Assembly: GCF_029968095.1 (NCBI RefSeq)
Contig: NZ_JASCIR010000012.1
Span: 123,675-187,674, forward strand
DNA from: Streptomyces solicavernae
Lineage (GTDB): Bacteria > Actinomycetota > Actinomycetes > Streptomycetales > Streptomycetaceae
Direction: 5' to 3'
Length of the DNA: 64,000 nucleotides
Positions 1-8,980 of the stretch are shown piece by piece. Below the pieces are notes generated by a model. The model worked only from the letters and a program-made list of their open reading frames with translations, had not been told where the DNA came from and did not search any database. Every line of letters starts with the position of its first letter. Positions within the stretch are counted from its first letter, which is position 1. A program made the translations under genes and the position numbers.

Positions 1-1
1 A

Positions 2-1237
2 ACCGTCCCCGTAGCGGGCAGCACGTACTCCTACACGTACGCCTCCCTCGGCGAGGGAGCCGCCTACCTCGTCGCGTGGTGTCTGATCCTGGAGTACGGG
101 GTCGCGGTGTCCACGGTTGCGGTGAGCTGGGGGCAGTACGTCAATGAACTGGCCGATTCCCTCTTCGGGTTCACACTTCCCGACGCGATCAGCCAACCCC
201 CAGGAGCCGGCGGTTACGTCAACATCCCCGCCCTCGTCGTGGTGTTGCTGTGCTCGCTGCTGCTGGCCCGGGGCACCCGCGAGTCCGCCACCGTGAACGC
301 GGTCATCGTGTGTGTGAAGATCGGCGTTCTTCTCGTCTTCGTCCTGGTCGCCTTCACCGCTTTCCGCTCCGACCACTTCAGCGACTTCGCGCCCCACGGC
401 CTCGGCGGCATCGGCGTCGCCGCCTCCGGAGTGTTCTTCTCCTACGTGGGCTTCGACACCGTCGCCACGGCCAGCGAGGAAGTGAAGAACCCCCGCCGCA
501 CGATCCCCCTGGCTCTGCTGCTGACGCTCGTCACCGTCACCGTCCTCTACATCCTGGTGGCCGTCGCCGCGGTCGGTGCGCAGCCGACAGCGAAGTTCGG
601 CCAGCAGGCCGATGCCGGTGAGGCCGTTCTCGCGCAGATCCTGCGGGACGTGACCGGAGCGGGCTGGCCGGCGACGCTGCTGGCGGCGGGTGCGGTGGTC
701 TCGATCTTCAGCGTGGTCCTCGTCACCCTCTTCGGCCAGACCCGGGTCCTGTTCTCCATGGCCCGTGACGGTCTGGTCCCGCAGGTGTTCCGGCGCGTGG
801 ACCGCCGCCGCCACACCCCGGCGCACAACACGTGGATCGTCGGCGCCTGCGTCGGCACGCTCGCCGCGCTCGTCCCGCTGCAGTACCTCGCGGACCTGAC
901 CAGCATGGGCACCCTCGTCGCGTTCGTCGCGGTCGCGGCCGCCGTGGTCGTGCTGCGCCGCATCGCCCCGGACGCGCCCCGCCCGTTCAAGGTCCCCTTC
1001 TACCCCCTGGTCCCGATCCTGTCGGCCGCCTCCTGCCTCTACCTCGCCTACCTCCTGCCCGGCATCACCTGGATCCTCTTCGCCTGCTGGCTCCTGCTCG
1101 CCGCTGCCCTCTACCTCGCCTTCGGCCGCCGCAATTCAGCCCTCGCGCGCACGGCCGCCGACCGGCCGGACTCCGCCCTCACCTCCGCGCCGCCGGAGGA
1201 GGCCGGCCTGGAACCGGCGACCCGCAACCAGGGCTGA
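2..1237 (+). CDS. APC-superfamily amino acid permease, C-terminal part
   Basis: The reading frame is open from the first bases of the window, so the 5' end of the gene lies outside. The first visible residues resemble the segment before and within TM3 of cationic amino-acid transporters (GSTYSYTYASLGEGAAYLVAW, then LILEYGVAVSTVAVSW). About nine hydrophobic segments follow, with the family signature FFSYVGFDTVATASEEVKNP around 430-495 and the conserved loop GQTRVLFSMARDGL near 735-775. It probably imports an amino acid across the cytoplasmic membrane by proton symport; the exact substrate cannot be read. The tail after the last membrane segment is a short hydrophilic extension. The family is clear, the substrate is not. 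Confidence 0.9.
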   Translation, partial: TVPVAGSTYSYTYASLGEGAAYLVAWCLILEYGVAVSTVAVSWGQYVNELADSLFGFTLPDAISQPPGAGGYVNIPALVVVLLCSLLLARGTRESATVNAVIVCVKIGVLLVFVLVAFTAFRSDHFSDFAPHGLGGIGVAASGVFFSYVGFDTVATASEEVKNPRRTIPLALLLTLVTVTVLYILVAVAAVGAQPTAKFGQQADAGEAVLAQILRDVTGAGWPATLLAAGAVVSIFSVVLVTLFGQTRVLFSMARDGLVPQVFRRVDRRRHTPAHNTWIVGACVGTLAALVPLQYLADLTSMGTLVAFVAVAAAVVVLRRIAPDAPRPFKVPFYPLVPILSAASCLYLAYLLPGITWILFACWLLLAAALYLAFGRRNSALARTAADRPDSALTSAPPEEAGLEPATRNQG

Positions 1238-1570
1238 CACCGTCGTCAACGCACCGTCAGCGCACCGGCCGCGCATCGGCAGAGCCTGATACGGCCCGCC
1301 GGTCCGGCCGGGGGAGGGAGCTGGAGCTCCGGCTTCAGCCCCTCCCGCCTCCACACCGGAGCGCCGGGCCGGTGGCACAGAACCAGCCCTGTCAGTACCA
1401 GGCCGGACTCCGCACGATCGACCCAGATCCAGGCCGGGCTGAACCCGAAGTCTCCCCGACCGTCCGCCTACCGCCGCGTACGTAAGCGCGCTCACATACG
1501 AGCACGGACCGCCCGTCCTAGCGTCGGCAGCACAGAGCGCAAGCCGTCCGTCCCAAGGAGGACGATCACC
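1238..1570. other. Intergenic region, no gene seen
   Basis: Some 330 bases lie between the permease and the small membrane protein with no convincing coding frame. A GGGAGGG/CCCTCCC pair (about 1313-1347) could form a terminator-like hairpin after the permease. Near the next gene, 1482-1495 reads GTAAGCGCGCTCAC, a 14-bp near-palindrome with one unmatched base pair, of the sort bound by Crp/Fnr proteins. No clear -10/-35 pair was identified. Confidence 0.5.
1482..1495. promoter_or_regulatory. Near-palindrome, possible Crp/Fnr-type site
   Basis: GTAAGCGCGCTCAC is symmetric apart from one base pair. It lies 76 bp before the membrane-protein start, and that gene is followed directly by a Crp/Fnr-family regulator. 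Local autoregulation is possible, but a site this short could occur by chance in GC-rich DNA. Confidence 0.25.
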
Positions 1571-2062
1571 ATGGCTACGACTGTGCAGCTCCCGCAGAGA
1601 ACGGCCGCCCTCCCGCTGTACGAGGCATGGGGCGCGGGGGCCGGCCTGGTCGGCGGTGTCGGGATGGGGATCTGGATGTCGGTGTCCAGGCCGATGATGG
1701 ACACCGCGATGATCACGATGGTGGCCGGGCTCCTCGGCTCCACCAACGCGTTCGTCGGTTGGCTGATCCACCTGGCCATCGCGGCCTTCGCAGGCATCGG
1801 CTTCGGCACGCTCCTCGGCCGAGCCGCCCGGACGATGATGCCCGCAGTCGTGCTCGGCCTCGCCTATGGCGCCGTCTGGTGGGCCGTCGGCGCCCTGTGG
1901 ATCATGCCCGCGAACATGGGCATGCCGGTCTTCGAATGGAACGCGGTCAGCCGATCCAGCCTGGGCGCCCACCTCGTCTTCGGCGCGCTCACCGGGCTCG
2001 CATTCGCGTGCATCGCCGGTACGGCACGCGGCCGGAAGCAGCTGAGCCGGTCTCATGGCTGA
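1571..2062 (+). CDS. Small four-helix membrane protein, function unknown
   Basis: 163 codons, starting with ATG behind a strong AAGGAGG at 1555-1561, nine bases upstream. Four hydrophobic segments are visible, at roughly residues 20-40, 50-72, 80-108 and 130-150. They are rich in Gly and small residues, and Met is frequent (MGIWMSVSRPMMDTAMITMV). The polar ends are short and there is no signal-peptide cleavage site, so it should be an integral membrane protein. I do not recognise the family. It reads towards a Crp/Fnr regulator 187 bp downstream and may be co-transcribed with it. Confidence 0.75.
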   Translation: MATTVQLPQRTAALPLYEAWGAGAGLVGGVGMGIWMSVSRPMMDTAMITMVAGLLGSTNAFVGWLIHLAIAAFAGIGFGTLLGRAARTMMPAVVLGLAYGAVWWAVGALWIMPANMGMPVFEWNAVSRSSLGAHLVFGALTGLAFACIAGTARGRKQLSRSHG

Positions 2063-2249
2063 ACGGGATCGCCCCACGTCAACTCCCTTTGCCGGGCGGT
2101 CTCTACGAGGGACCGCCCCGCATGGCGGCACCCCTGCCGGCCGCGGCGCCCCTTACTGTCTGGCTGACGGCGCAGACGCGCTGGGCAGGCCGGCGTGGGG
2201 CGCGGCGCCCCCGCCCTGGGCCCCCGGACGACGCGAGGAGCTTTCCCGT

Positions 2250-2999
2250 ATGACCGACGCCGACGCCGACGCCGACCCCGACGCCGCTGCAGTTTCCGGC
2301 GGCCTGGGGGCCGACCGGAACTGGTGCCTGGCCGAGGTCGACATCTTCTGCGATCTGAACGAGCAGGAGATGGCCCGAATCGCCGACGCCGCACCGATGA
2401 AGACGTACACCGCCGGGGAGCTGGTGTTCTCCCCGACCCAGCCCAGTGAGGTCCTCTTCATCCTCAAACGCGGCCGCGTCCGCATCTTCCGCGTCTCCGC
2501 CGACGGCCGGGCCCTCACCACAGCCATCGTCACCCCCGGCACGATCTTCGGCGAGATGGTCCTGCTCGGTCAGCGGATGTACGACAACTACGCCGAGGCC
2601 CTGGACGACCTCACGGTCTGCGTGATGAGCCGAGCCGACGTGCACCGGTTCCTCCTCTCCGACCCGCGCATCTCGGCCCGTATCACCGCGATCCTCGGCC
2701 GCCGCCTCGCCGACCTCGAACAGCGCCTGTCCGACACGGTGTTCAAGACCGTCGCCCAACGCATCGCCACCACCCTGGACACCCTCGCCACGGCCCAACC
2801 CGCAGCGGGTCCCCTGCGTCCGACCGCCAGGCACCCCCAGATCGCCCTCACTCACGAGCAGCTCGCCGCCCTGGCCGGAACCTCCCGCGAGACCTGCACC
2901 AAAACGCTGCACGATTTCGCCGGACACGGCATCCTCCGCCTCGCCCGCGGCCGCATCACCATCCTCGACCCGGCACGCCTCCGGGACGAGACGGGGTAG
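2250..2999 (+). CDS. Crp/Fnr-family transcriptional regulator
   Basis: 249 residues from the ATG at 2250. This start is chosen because GAGGAG at 2235-2240 sits nine bases upstream, and the frame further upstream has low-complexity, unlikely protein. The N-terminus is a short acidic repeat (TDADADADPDAA) encoded by GACGCC triplet pairs. A cyclic-nucleotide-binding-like beta roll covers about residues 30-145 (FGEMVLLG near residue 97), followed by the dimer helix and a winged helix (LTHEQLAALAGTSRETCTKTL, about 197-217). Cysteines are scattered and do not form an Fnr iron-sulfur pattern. The effector is unknown. It could regulate the neighbouring membrane protein. Confidence 0.88.
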   Translation: MTDADADADPDAAAVSGGLGADRNWCLAEVDIFCDLNEQEMARIADAAPMKTYTAGELVFSPTQPSEVLFILKRGRVRIFRVSADGRALTTAIVTPGTIFGEMVLLGQRMYDNYAEALDDLTVCVMSRADVHRFLLSDPRISARITAILGRRLADLEQRLSDTVFKTVAQRIATTLDTLATAQPAAGPLRPTARHPQIALTHEQLAALAGTSRETCTKTLHDFAGHGILRLARGRITILDPARLRDETG

Positions 3000-3120
3000 C
3001 GACGAGACGGGCTAGCGGGCGTTTGAACAACCGTATGGAGCGCAACCAGGGGTGTGGTTCGGTCCTGACAGGGCGCGTGTTGCCGATCCGGCTTCCTGGA
3101 ATCTCCCTACCGTACGCCGC

Positions 3121-6075
3121 ATGACGCCGAGTCAGCGTAAAAATACACACCAACAGAACACGCCAACAGAACAGCATCGACGGCATTCCGGGACCGTTGG
3201 CTGGGCACGTCGATGTGCGACCGTCGGTCTCGGCGTCGCAGGGCTGCTCGTCGCGCTCAGCCCGCCGGCCACGTCCCAGCCGCCCGGCTACGCCGCCGAC
3301 TCCAGCCAGGCCCAGGCCAAGCCCCGAGTCGACGAGGCCGAGCCCCGGGTCAAGGGGAAGGGCCAACTGAAGAACCCTGGCCGCGCGCGAGCCGCTCAAC
3401 CAGTGGGACCGTCGCTGGTGGACGAGACCTTCACCGGTGCGAGTGCGGACCCGGATTTCGAGGCGTTCGGGCCCGCCTGCCTCACCGGGGCACCCGAGGA
3501 GGAAACTCCCGGTGGGGGCGCACACCCGCTCACCGGCTGTCCCCAGGGCGGCGCCGGGCCGGTACCGCCCAACAACGCGGCCCCCAACGGATATCTGCGA
3601 CTGACCGATGCGTCCCACGACCAGTCGGCCGCGGTGCTCTACAACCATGCACTGCCTGCGAACCAGGGTGTGGTCGTATCGTTCGATCAGTGGCAGTACG
3701 GAGGCACCACCAACCCCACTGCCGACGGTCTGTCGTTCTTCCTGATCGACGGCGCCGACACATTGACGCGGCCGGGGGCTTTCGGCGGCAGCCTCGGCTA
3801 CGCGCAGAGTCTGCCCGAGAGCGACCCTGACGAGGAGTTCCTGCCGGGCCTCAACAGCGGCTACGTAGGCGTCGGGCTGGACGTGTGGGGCAACTTCTTC
3901 GGTGACTGGGAGAAGCGGGGCAACGGGTGCAGCACACGCTCGCCCGCCGGCACCTCGTACCATGTCCCGCCCCCTGGCCCCAACATGGTCACGCTTCGCG
4001 GTCCGGGCGACGGGACTGAGGGCTACTGCTTCCTGGACGCGACCACCAGCAACTTCTCCACAACGGGGCCCTGGCCCTCCACGTTGCCGGGGCGACTGCA
4101 CGGGCCGACGACTTCGATCCCGGAGGATGCCACTCCCGAGCAGGCCGAACAGTTGCTGGAACCCTCCCGGCGAACGGTCACCGTCGAAATCTCCCCGGCA
4201 CCGGACCCCGTGGTAACGGTGTGGATCAATTTCCACGACGGCAACGGCACCCAACAGGTGCTCTCCAAGCCGGCTCCACAGCCGGTCCCCAGCACGTACA
4301 AGTTCGGCTTCGCCGGGTCGACCGGGTCTTTCACCGACGTACACATGCTGCGGAACGTGGCAGTGCATCCGGCTGCCGAGCTCCCGCAGCTCAACTTGGT
4401 CAAGCAGGTGTCGCGAGACCCCGAACTGCCGTTGCCGCTGACCCCTGGCGACCGGGTGCCCTTCGAGTACGTGGTCACCAACAGCGGAAACACCGAGCTG
4501 ACCGACGCTTCCGTCAGGGACAACCGCGTCGATGACATCAGCTGCCCCAGAACCACCCTGGCCGTCGGCCAGACCATGACGTGTACGGGCACGTACACGG
4601 TGACGGAGGCGGACGCCGAGACCGGCTCCGTGACCAACACCGCCACCGCACACGGACGCTCGAACGGAACGGATGTGAACTCCCCACCCGACGAGGTCAC
4701 TCTGCCGGTGCAGCGGGGGCCGGGACTGCGGCTGGAGAAGACGACCGACGAGTCGCGTGCCTATCGCGTGGGCGAGGAGGTGCCCTACACCTACACGGTC
4801 ACCAACACCGGGCCCCTGGAGCTGACGGGCGTCACCGTCGATGACGATCGCCTGACCGACGTGACGTGCGAGGCGGAGACCCTCGCTCCGGCGGGGGAGG
4901 AGGGTGACAGCACGACCTGCACGGGCATCTACACCGTCACACAGGCCGACGCCGAAGCAGGTTTCGTCACCAACACCGCTACCGCCCAAGCCGCCGCGGA
5001 TGGCACCTCGGTCAGGTCCGAGCCGGACGACGCCACCATCGCGACCGTGCTCCCGGCGTCCCTGGACTTGCGTAAGTCCGCGGACACCTCGCGCACGTAC
5101 ACCGTCGGCGACGAGGTGCAGTACACCTATACGGTCACCAACCGCGGAGGCGAGGAGGTCACCGGCATTTCGGTGGACGACAGCCTGATCTTTGGCGTCA
5201 GCTGTGAGTCGACCACCCTCGCCCCCGGCGCGAGCACCACCTGCACGGGTACCTACACCGTCACCCAGGCCGACGCCGAGCGGGGCGAGATCGTCAATGT
5301 CGCGGTAGCCAACGGACGGACCGACGGGGCAGACGTGCAATCGCCACCCGACGACGAGAGGGTCGACGTCGAACCGCCCCAGCAGGCCGCTCTGCGCATC
5401 GAGAAGGCCGTCGACGCCACCACCCCGTACGAGGTCGGGGACGAGGTCGTCTACACCTACGCGGTCACCAACACCGGCGGCACAGAGGTGACCGGAGTTG
5501 CCGTCGAGGACGACCGGGTCTCCGGCATCAGCTGCAACGCGACCACCCTCGCCCCCGGCGCGAGCACTACCTGCACGGGCACCTACACCGTTCCCCAGGC
5601 CCACGCGGGCAAGAAGCTCACCAACACCGCTGTCGCCACGGGTGACAACGGCGTGCGCTCCGCACCGGACCGCGCCACCATCACGATCCGCAAGAAGCCG
5701 AAGCCATGCCAGGACAGTCCGTGCAAGATCACCCTGCACAAGACCGATGCGCACAACGGCAAGCCCCTGGGCGGAGCAGTCTTCCAGCTGTGGAAGGAGA
5801 CCAACAAAGTGCCCGGCCTCCAGACCAGCGGGAACAACCCTGACACCCGCATCGGCAGAGGCTGCGCCACGGACGCCAACGGCATCTGCACCTTCCGCGA
5901 CCTCGAACTGGGGACCTACTACCTGCAGGAGACCGATGTGCCCGAGGGCTATGTGCTGCCCGGGAACCGGATCACCGGCCCCTACGAACTGACCAAGGAA
6001 CAGCCCACCCTCAGCACCAGCCTCGGCAACAAGCGCGGCGGGCCCTGCAAGGGGGGCGGCAAGCACTGCAAGTGA
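3121..6075 (+). CDS. Large secreted protein: lectin-like, four DUF11-type repeats, SpaA-like domain
   Basis: 984 residues from the ATG at 3121; a GTG at 3052 is also possible, and neither has a strong ribosome site. A long basic N-region, a hydrophobic core ([13 protein letters not shown]) and an Ala-rich stretch form a signal peptide. Residues ~98-420 resemble bacterial L-type lectin-like domains ([33 protein letters not shown]). Four ~105-residue repeats follow at about 424-530, 535-643, 648-751 and 758-857, each with YTVTN, a [16 protein letters not shown] segment and TNTA. A SpaA/Cna-B-like domain (about 870-972) ends with a Cys/Lys/Gly-rich tail. No LPXTG motif or C-terminal membrane anchor is present, so the protein is probably released or held non-covalently. 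A role in surface adhesion or matrix is inferred. Confidence 0.85.
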   Translation: MTPSQRKNTHQQNTPTEQHRRHSGTVGWARRCATVGLGVAGLLVALSPPATSQPPGYAADSSQAQAKPRVDEAEPRVKGKGQLKNPGRARAAQPVGPSLVDETFTGASADPDFEAFGPACLTGAPEEETPGGGAHPLTGCPQGGAGPVPPNNAAPNGYLRLTDASHDQSAAVLYNHALPANQGVVVSFDQWQYGGTTNPTADGLSFFLIDGADTLTRPGAFGGSLGYAQSLPESDPDEEFLPGLNSGYVGVGLDVWGNFFGDWEKRGNGCSTRSPAGTSYHVPPPGPNMVTLRGPGDGTEGYCFLDATTSNFSTTGPWPSTLPGRLHGPTTSIPEDATPEQAEQLLEPSRRTVTVEISPAPDPVVTVWINFHDGNGTQQVLSKPAPQPVPSTYKFGFAGSTGSFTDVHMLRNVAVHPAAELPQLNLVKQVSRDPELPLPLTPGDRVPFEYVVTNSGNTELTDASVRDNRVDDISCPRTTLAVGQTMTCTGTYTVTEADAETGSVTNTATAHGRSNGTDVNSPPDEVTLPVQRGPGLRLEKTTDESRAYRVGEEVPYTYTVTNTGPLELTGVTVDDDRLTDVTCEAETLAPAGEEGDSTTCTGIYTVTQADAEAGFVTNTATAQAAADGTSVRSEPDDATIATVLPASLDLRKSADTSRTYTVGDEVQYTYTVTNRGGEEVTGISVDDSLIFGVSCESTTLAPGASTTCTGTYTVTQADAERGEIVNVAVANGRTDGADVQSPPDDERVDVEPPQQAALRIEKAVDATTPYEVGDEVVYTYAVTNTGGTEVTGVAVEDDRVSGISCNATTLAPGASTTCTGTYTVPQAHAGKKLTNTAVATGDNGVRSAPDRATITIRKKPKPCQDSPCKITLHKTDAHNGKPLGGAVFQLWKETNKVPGLQTSGNNPDTRIGRGCATDANGICTFRDLELGTYYLQETDVPEGYVLPGNRITGPYELTKEQPTLSTSLGNKRGGPCKGGGKHCK
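4390..5690 (+). repeat. Four tandem DUF11-like repeat units within the surface protein
   Basis: Protein-level tandem repeats at about 4390-4710, 4723-5050, 5062-5373 and 5392-5690. Units 3 and 4 are closest in DNA, sharing the stretch encoding [17 protein letters not shown], which suggests recent duplication or recombination. The first unit is the most divergent and the last is shortened ([13 protein letters not shown]). Confidence 0.85.
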
Positions 6076-6086
6076 CCCGCACTGAG

Positions 6087-6121
6087 CCGGGTTCCGCATG
6101 GTTCATCCATGCGGAACCCGG
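6087..6121. terminator. 15-bp perfect hairpin, bidirectional terminator candidate
   Basis: CCGGGTTCCGCATGG (6087-6101) is exactly complementary to 6107-6121, with the five-base loop TTCAT. It lies between the stop of the surface-protein gene and the convergent end of the aromatic-acid transporter gene. There is no long T-run, as is usual in Streptomyces terminators. Confidence 0.85.
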
Positions 6122-6143
6122 TGCCCCCGCGCTGGGGCGCCTC

Positions 6144-7376
6144 TCACCCCGATGCGGCGGGGCTCCGGTTCGGCAGAGTCAGTACGGCCGTAAAGCCGAG
6201 AAGCGCGACGGCGGCGAAGAAGTAGAAGCCCCACGGGTGGCCGATGCCGGAGGCGAGGAGGGCACCCGTGATGGACGGTCCGACGATGGAGCCGATGCGG
6301 CCGATGCCCGAGGCGGATCCCAGAGCGGTGCCTCGGACGGACGCCGGGAAGTAGTCGGTGACATAGGCATAGACGAGGACCTGGGCGGAGAAGACGAACA
6401 CGCCGGTCAGGAACACGACCGTGTTCAGCAGGAGATCGCTGCCCATCTTCACGCTGAGCAACGCGAGCATGACCACGGACACCGCGAACCAGCCGAGCGC
6501 CGTGCGCTTGATACCGCGGCGGTCGGCAAGGAGACCGCCGACGACCAGTCCTACGACGCCTCCTGCGTTGAGAACGAGGAGTTGGGTGACGGCGGTGGGC
6601 ACCGGGTAGCCCGCTTCGTTCATCAGCTTCGGAAGCCACGTGTTGAGCCCGTACACCAGGAGCAGGCCCATGAACGACGCGACCCAGATGCCGAGGCAGG
6701 CACGGAGATGGGCGGGCTTGAGCAGTTCGGTGAACGCAACCCGCTCGGCGGCCGCGCCTCTCGCCTGCTCGAAGGCGGCCGACTCGGGGAGGCGGAACCA
6801 CTGGAGCACGGCGACGCCGAGTCCGGCGACACCCAAACCGTAGAAGAGGATCTGCCAGTTGTCGGTGACCTGCAGGGCGAGCAGTGAGGTGAGCACGGCG
6901 CCGGTGTGATAGCCGGTCATCGTCAGGGTCGAGGCGCGTGCGCGCCGGTGGGCGGGCATGCTCTCGGCCATCATCGTCAGGGACACCGGCATGCACGCAC
7001 CCAGGCCGAGGCCGGCCAGGAGCCGCAGGGCGGCGAACACGGCGACCGATCCCGCCAGGGGAACGATCAGGGTGAAGACGGAGAACACCACCACCGAACC
7101 GATGAGCAGGCGCCGTCGCCCCAGCCGGTCGGCCAGCGGGCCGACACAGACCGCACCGATGGCCACCCCGACCAGCGACAGTGTCGCGACGGTCGTCGCG
7201 TCCCCGACGGTCATGCCGAGATGATGCGTCTTGAGGAGGGTCGGGATGATGGCGCCGAGGACGACGAGGTCGTAGCCCTCCAGCAGGACGGTGATCCAGC
7301 ACAGGGCCACCGTCCAGGCGGTGCGTGCGTCGGTGCCGGACCTGCCCGGCGACTGTGTCGAGACACTGCGTATCAC
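6144..7376 (-). CDS. MFS transporter, aromatic acid:H+ symporter (AAHS) type
   Basis: 410 residues beginning at a GTG; twelve hydrophobic segments are visible. The N-terminal half carries LLEGYDLVVLGAIIP, the TM1 Asp motif typical of the BenK/PcaK group, and GPLADRLGRRRLL between TM2 and TM3. Proteins of this type import benzoate or hydroxybenzoate-like acids with protons. It is the last gene of the operon benzoylformate decarboxylase - benzaldehyde dehydrogenase - transporter, 51 bp behind the dehydrogenase, so mandelate, benzoylformate or benzoate are plausible substrates. Confidence 0.85.
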   Translation of the reverse strand: MIRSVSTQSPGRSGTDARTAWTVALCWITVLLEGYDLVVLGAIIPTLLKTHHLGMTVGDATTVATLSLVGVAIGAVCVGPLADRLGRRRLLIGSVVVFSVFTLIVPLAGSVAVFAALRLLAGLGLGACMPVSLTMMAESMPAHRRARASTLTMTGYHTGAVLTSLLALQVTDNWQILFYGLGVAGLGVAVLQWFRLPESAAFEQARGAAAERVAFTELLKPAHLRACLGIWVASFMGLLLVYGLNTWLPKLMNEAGYPVPTAVTQLLVLNAGGVVGLVVGGLLADRRGIKRTALGWFAVSVVMLALLSVKMGSDLLLNTVVFLTGVFVFSAQVLVYAYVTDYFPASVRGTALGSASGIGRIGSIVGPSITGALLASGIGHPWGFYFFAAVALLGFTAVLTLPNRSPAASG

Positions 7377-7427
7377 GGTGCGTGACCCCCCAGGGCGGCT
7401 ACAGGGACGAGGGCGAGGAAGGGCGGA

Positions 7428-8882
7428 TCAGAACGGGTAGTCGGCGATGTCGGGGCGGACGGTGACCCACTGCGTTTCGGAGAACGCCTCGATGTTGGCC
7501 GTTGCGCCACCGAAGCGGGAGCCGGTGCCGGAAGCCTTGACGCCGCCGAAGGGAGCGTTGGGTTCGTCGCCCACTGTCTGCTCGTTGATGTGGATCTTCC
7601 CCGACTCGATGCGGTCGGCGAGTTTCATGGCCGTGCCCACGTCCCCGAGGATGCCGACGGACAGGCCGTACTCGCAGTCGTCGACGATGCGTGCGGCCTC
7701 CTCCAGCGTGGAGAAGCCGATCACGGGCGCCACCGGTCCGAAGATCTCCTCACGCCAGGCCGGCATGTCCACGGTCACATCCGTCAGGACGGTCGCCGGG
7801 TAGCAGGCCCCGTCGATCTCACCGCCCGCAGCGAGCGTGGCCCCCGCGGTAACGCTGTCGGTGACGATGCCGTGGACCCGCTCCAGCTGCCGGCGGTCGA
7901 TGATCGGCCCGAGGGCCACGTCGTCGCGGGCCGGATCGCCGACGGGCAGCGCCTTGGCCTTGGCCGCCAACGCGGAGCTGTACTCCTCGACCAGCGACTC
8001 GTGGACGAGGTGGCGGCCCGTGGTCATGCAGATCTGCCCCTGGTGCAGATAGGAGCCGAACGCACCGGCGGAGGCGGCCTTCTGGACGTCGGCACCGGGC
8101 AGGACGACCAGTGCGTTGTTGCCGCCCAGCTCAAGATGGGCTCGCTTGAGCAGCCGCCCCGCCTGCTCACCGATGGCACGTCCGACAGGGGTGGAGCCGG
8201 TGAAGGAGATGACCCGCACTTCGGGAGCTTCCACCAGTGCCTGGCCGACCGCTCCGTCGCCCGGCAGCAGGTGCAGCACACCGGCCGGCAGTCCTGCCTC
8301 CTCGAAGATCCTCGCGATCACGACACCGCCGCTGACGGCCGTACGAGGGTCCGGTTTGAGCAGGACCGCGTTGCCGAGGGCGAGTGCGGGGGCGACCGAC
8401 CGCAGGCCGAGGATGAGCGGAAAGTTGAACGGGGCGATGACGCTGACGACACCTGCGGGACGCCGCCGCGCCAGGGACCAGCGCGCGTCCTCAGTGGTGA
8501 GCACCTCGCCCTGCGGGTGGGTGGGCAGGGCGGCGCATTCGAAGCATTCGCCCATGGCGAGCCGGACTTCGAAAGCGGCCTTGGAGCGCACCGACCCGGC
8601 CTCGCGTATCAGCCAGTCCTCGATCTCCGTCGCGTACTGGGTGAACAGTTCACCGGCGCGCCGCAGTACCGCCGCGCGCTGCTGAGGAGAGGTCGCGGCC
8701 CATGCGCGCTGCGCCTCCGCGGCGCGGGCGGCCGCGCGGCGGGCTTCGTCAGGGTCGGCCAGGCCCAGGGTGCCGAGCTCGGCGCCGGTGGCGGGTTCGC
8801 GGACGGTGTGGGTGGAGGGGGACTGCCGCCAGGTGTCGCTGTAGTGGCTGCCGCCCCAGACGGCGCTGTCCAGGAGTGTCAT
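7428..8882 (-). CDS. Aldehyde dehydrogenase, benzaldehyde dehydrogenase-like
   Basis: 484 residues; ATG preceded by AGGAAGG. It has the NAD(P)-dependent aldehyde dehydrogenase hallmarks: APFNFPLILGLRS in the cofactor fold, FTGSTPVGRAIG, the general base in LELGGNNALV, the catalytic Cys in QGQICMTTGRH and the C-terminal PFGGVKASGTGSRFGG. The QICMTTGRH form is typical of benzaldehyde/vanillin dehydrogenases. The gene follows benzoylformate decarboxylase by 98 bp, so it probably oxidises the benzaldehyde released by that enzyme to benzoate. A broader aromatic aldehyde range is possible. Confidence 0.87.
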   Translation of the reverse strand: MTLLDSAVWGGSHYSDTWRQSPSTHTVREPATGAELGTLGLADPDEARRAAARAAEAQRAWAATSPQQRAAVLRRAGELFTQYATEIEDWLIREAGSVRSKAAFEVRLAMGECFECAALPTHPQGEVLTTEDARWSLARRRPAGVVSVIAPFNFPLILGLRSVAPALALGNAVLLKPDPRTAVSGGVVIARIFEEAGLPAGVLHLLPGDGAVGQALVEAPEVRVISFTGSTPVGRAIGEQAGRLLKRAHLELGGNNALVVLPGADVQKAASAGAFGSYLHQGQICMTTGRHLVHESLVEEYSSALAAKAKALPVGDPARDDVALGPIIDRRQLERVHGIVTDSVTAGATLAAGGEIDGACYPATVLTDVTVDMPAWREEIFGPVAPVIGFSTLEEAARIVDDCEYGLSVGILGDVGTAMKLADRIESGKIHINEQTVGDEPNAPFGGVKASGTGSRFGGATANIEAFSETQWVTVRPDIADYPF

Positions 8883-8980
8883 CGTGTTGCCTTCCTGCAG
8901 GTGTTTCGGATACGGGCGACGGTCCGCCGTGGGACTACGAGGGGAGGGTCCGGGAGCGCACGGCTGGGACGGCCCGGACG

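Noticed and set aside
2956..6099. A ~1,047-codon open frame antisense to the surface-protein gene
   Set aside because: It is the GC-rich shadow of the real gene: composition is low-complexity, no domain is recognisable, and the sense strand has a signal peptide and clear repeat domains.
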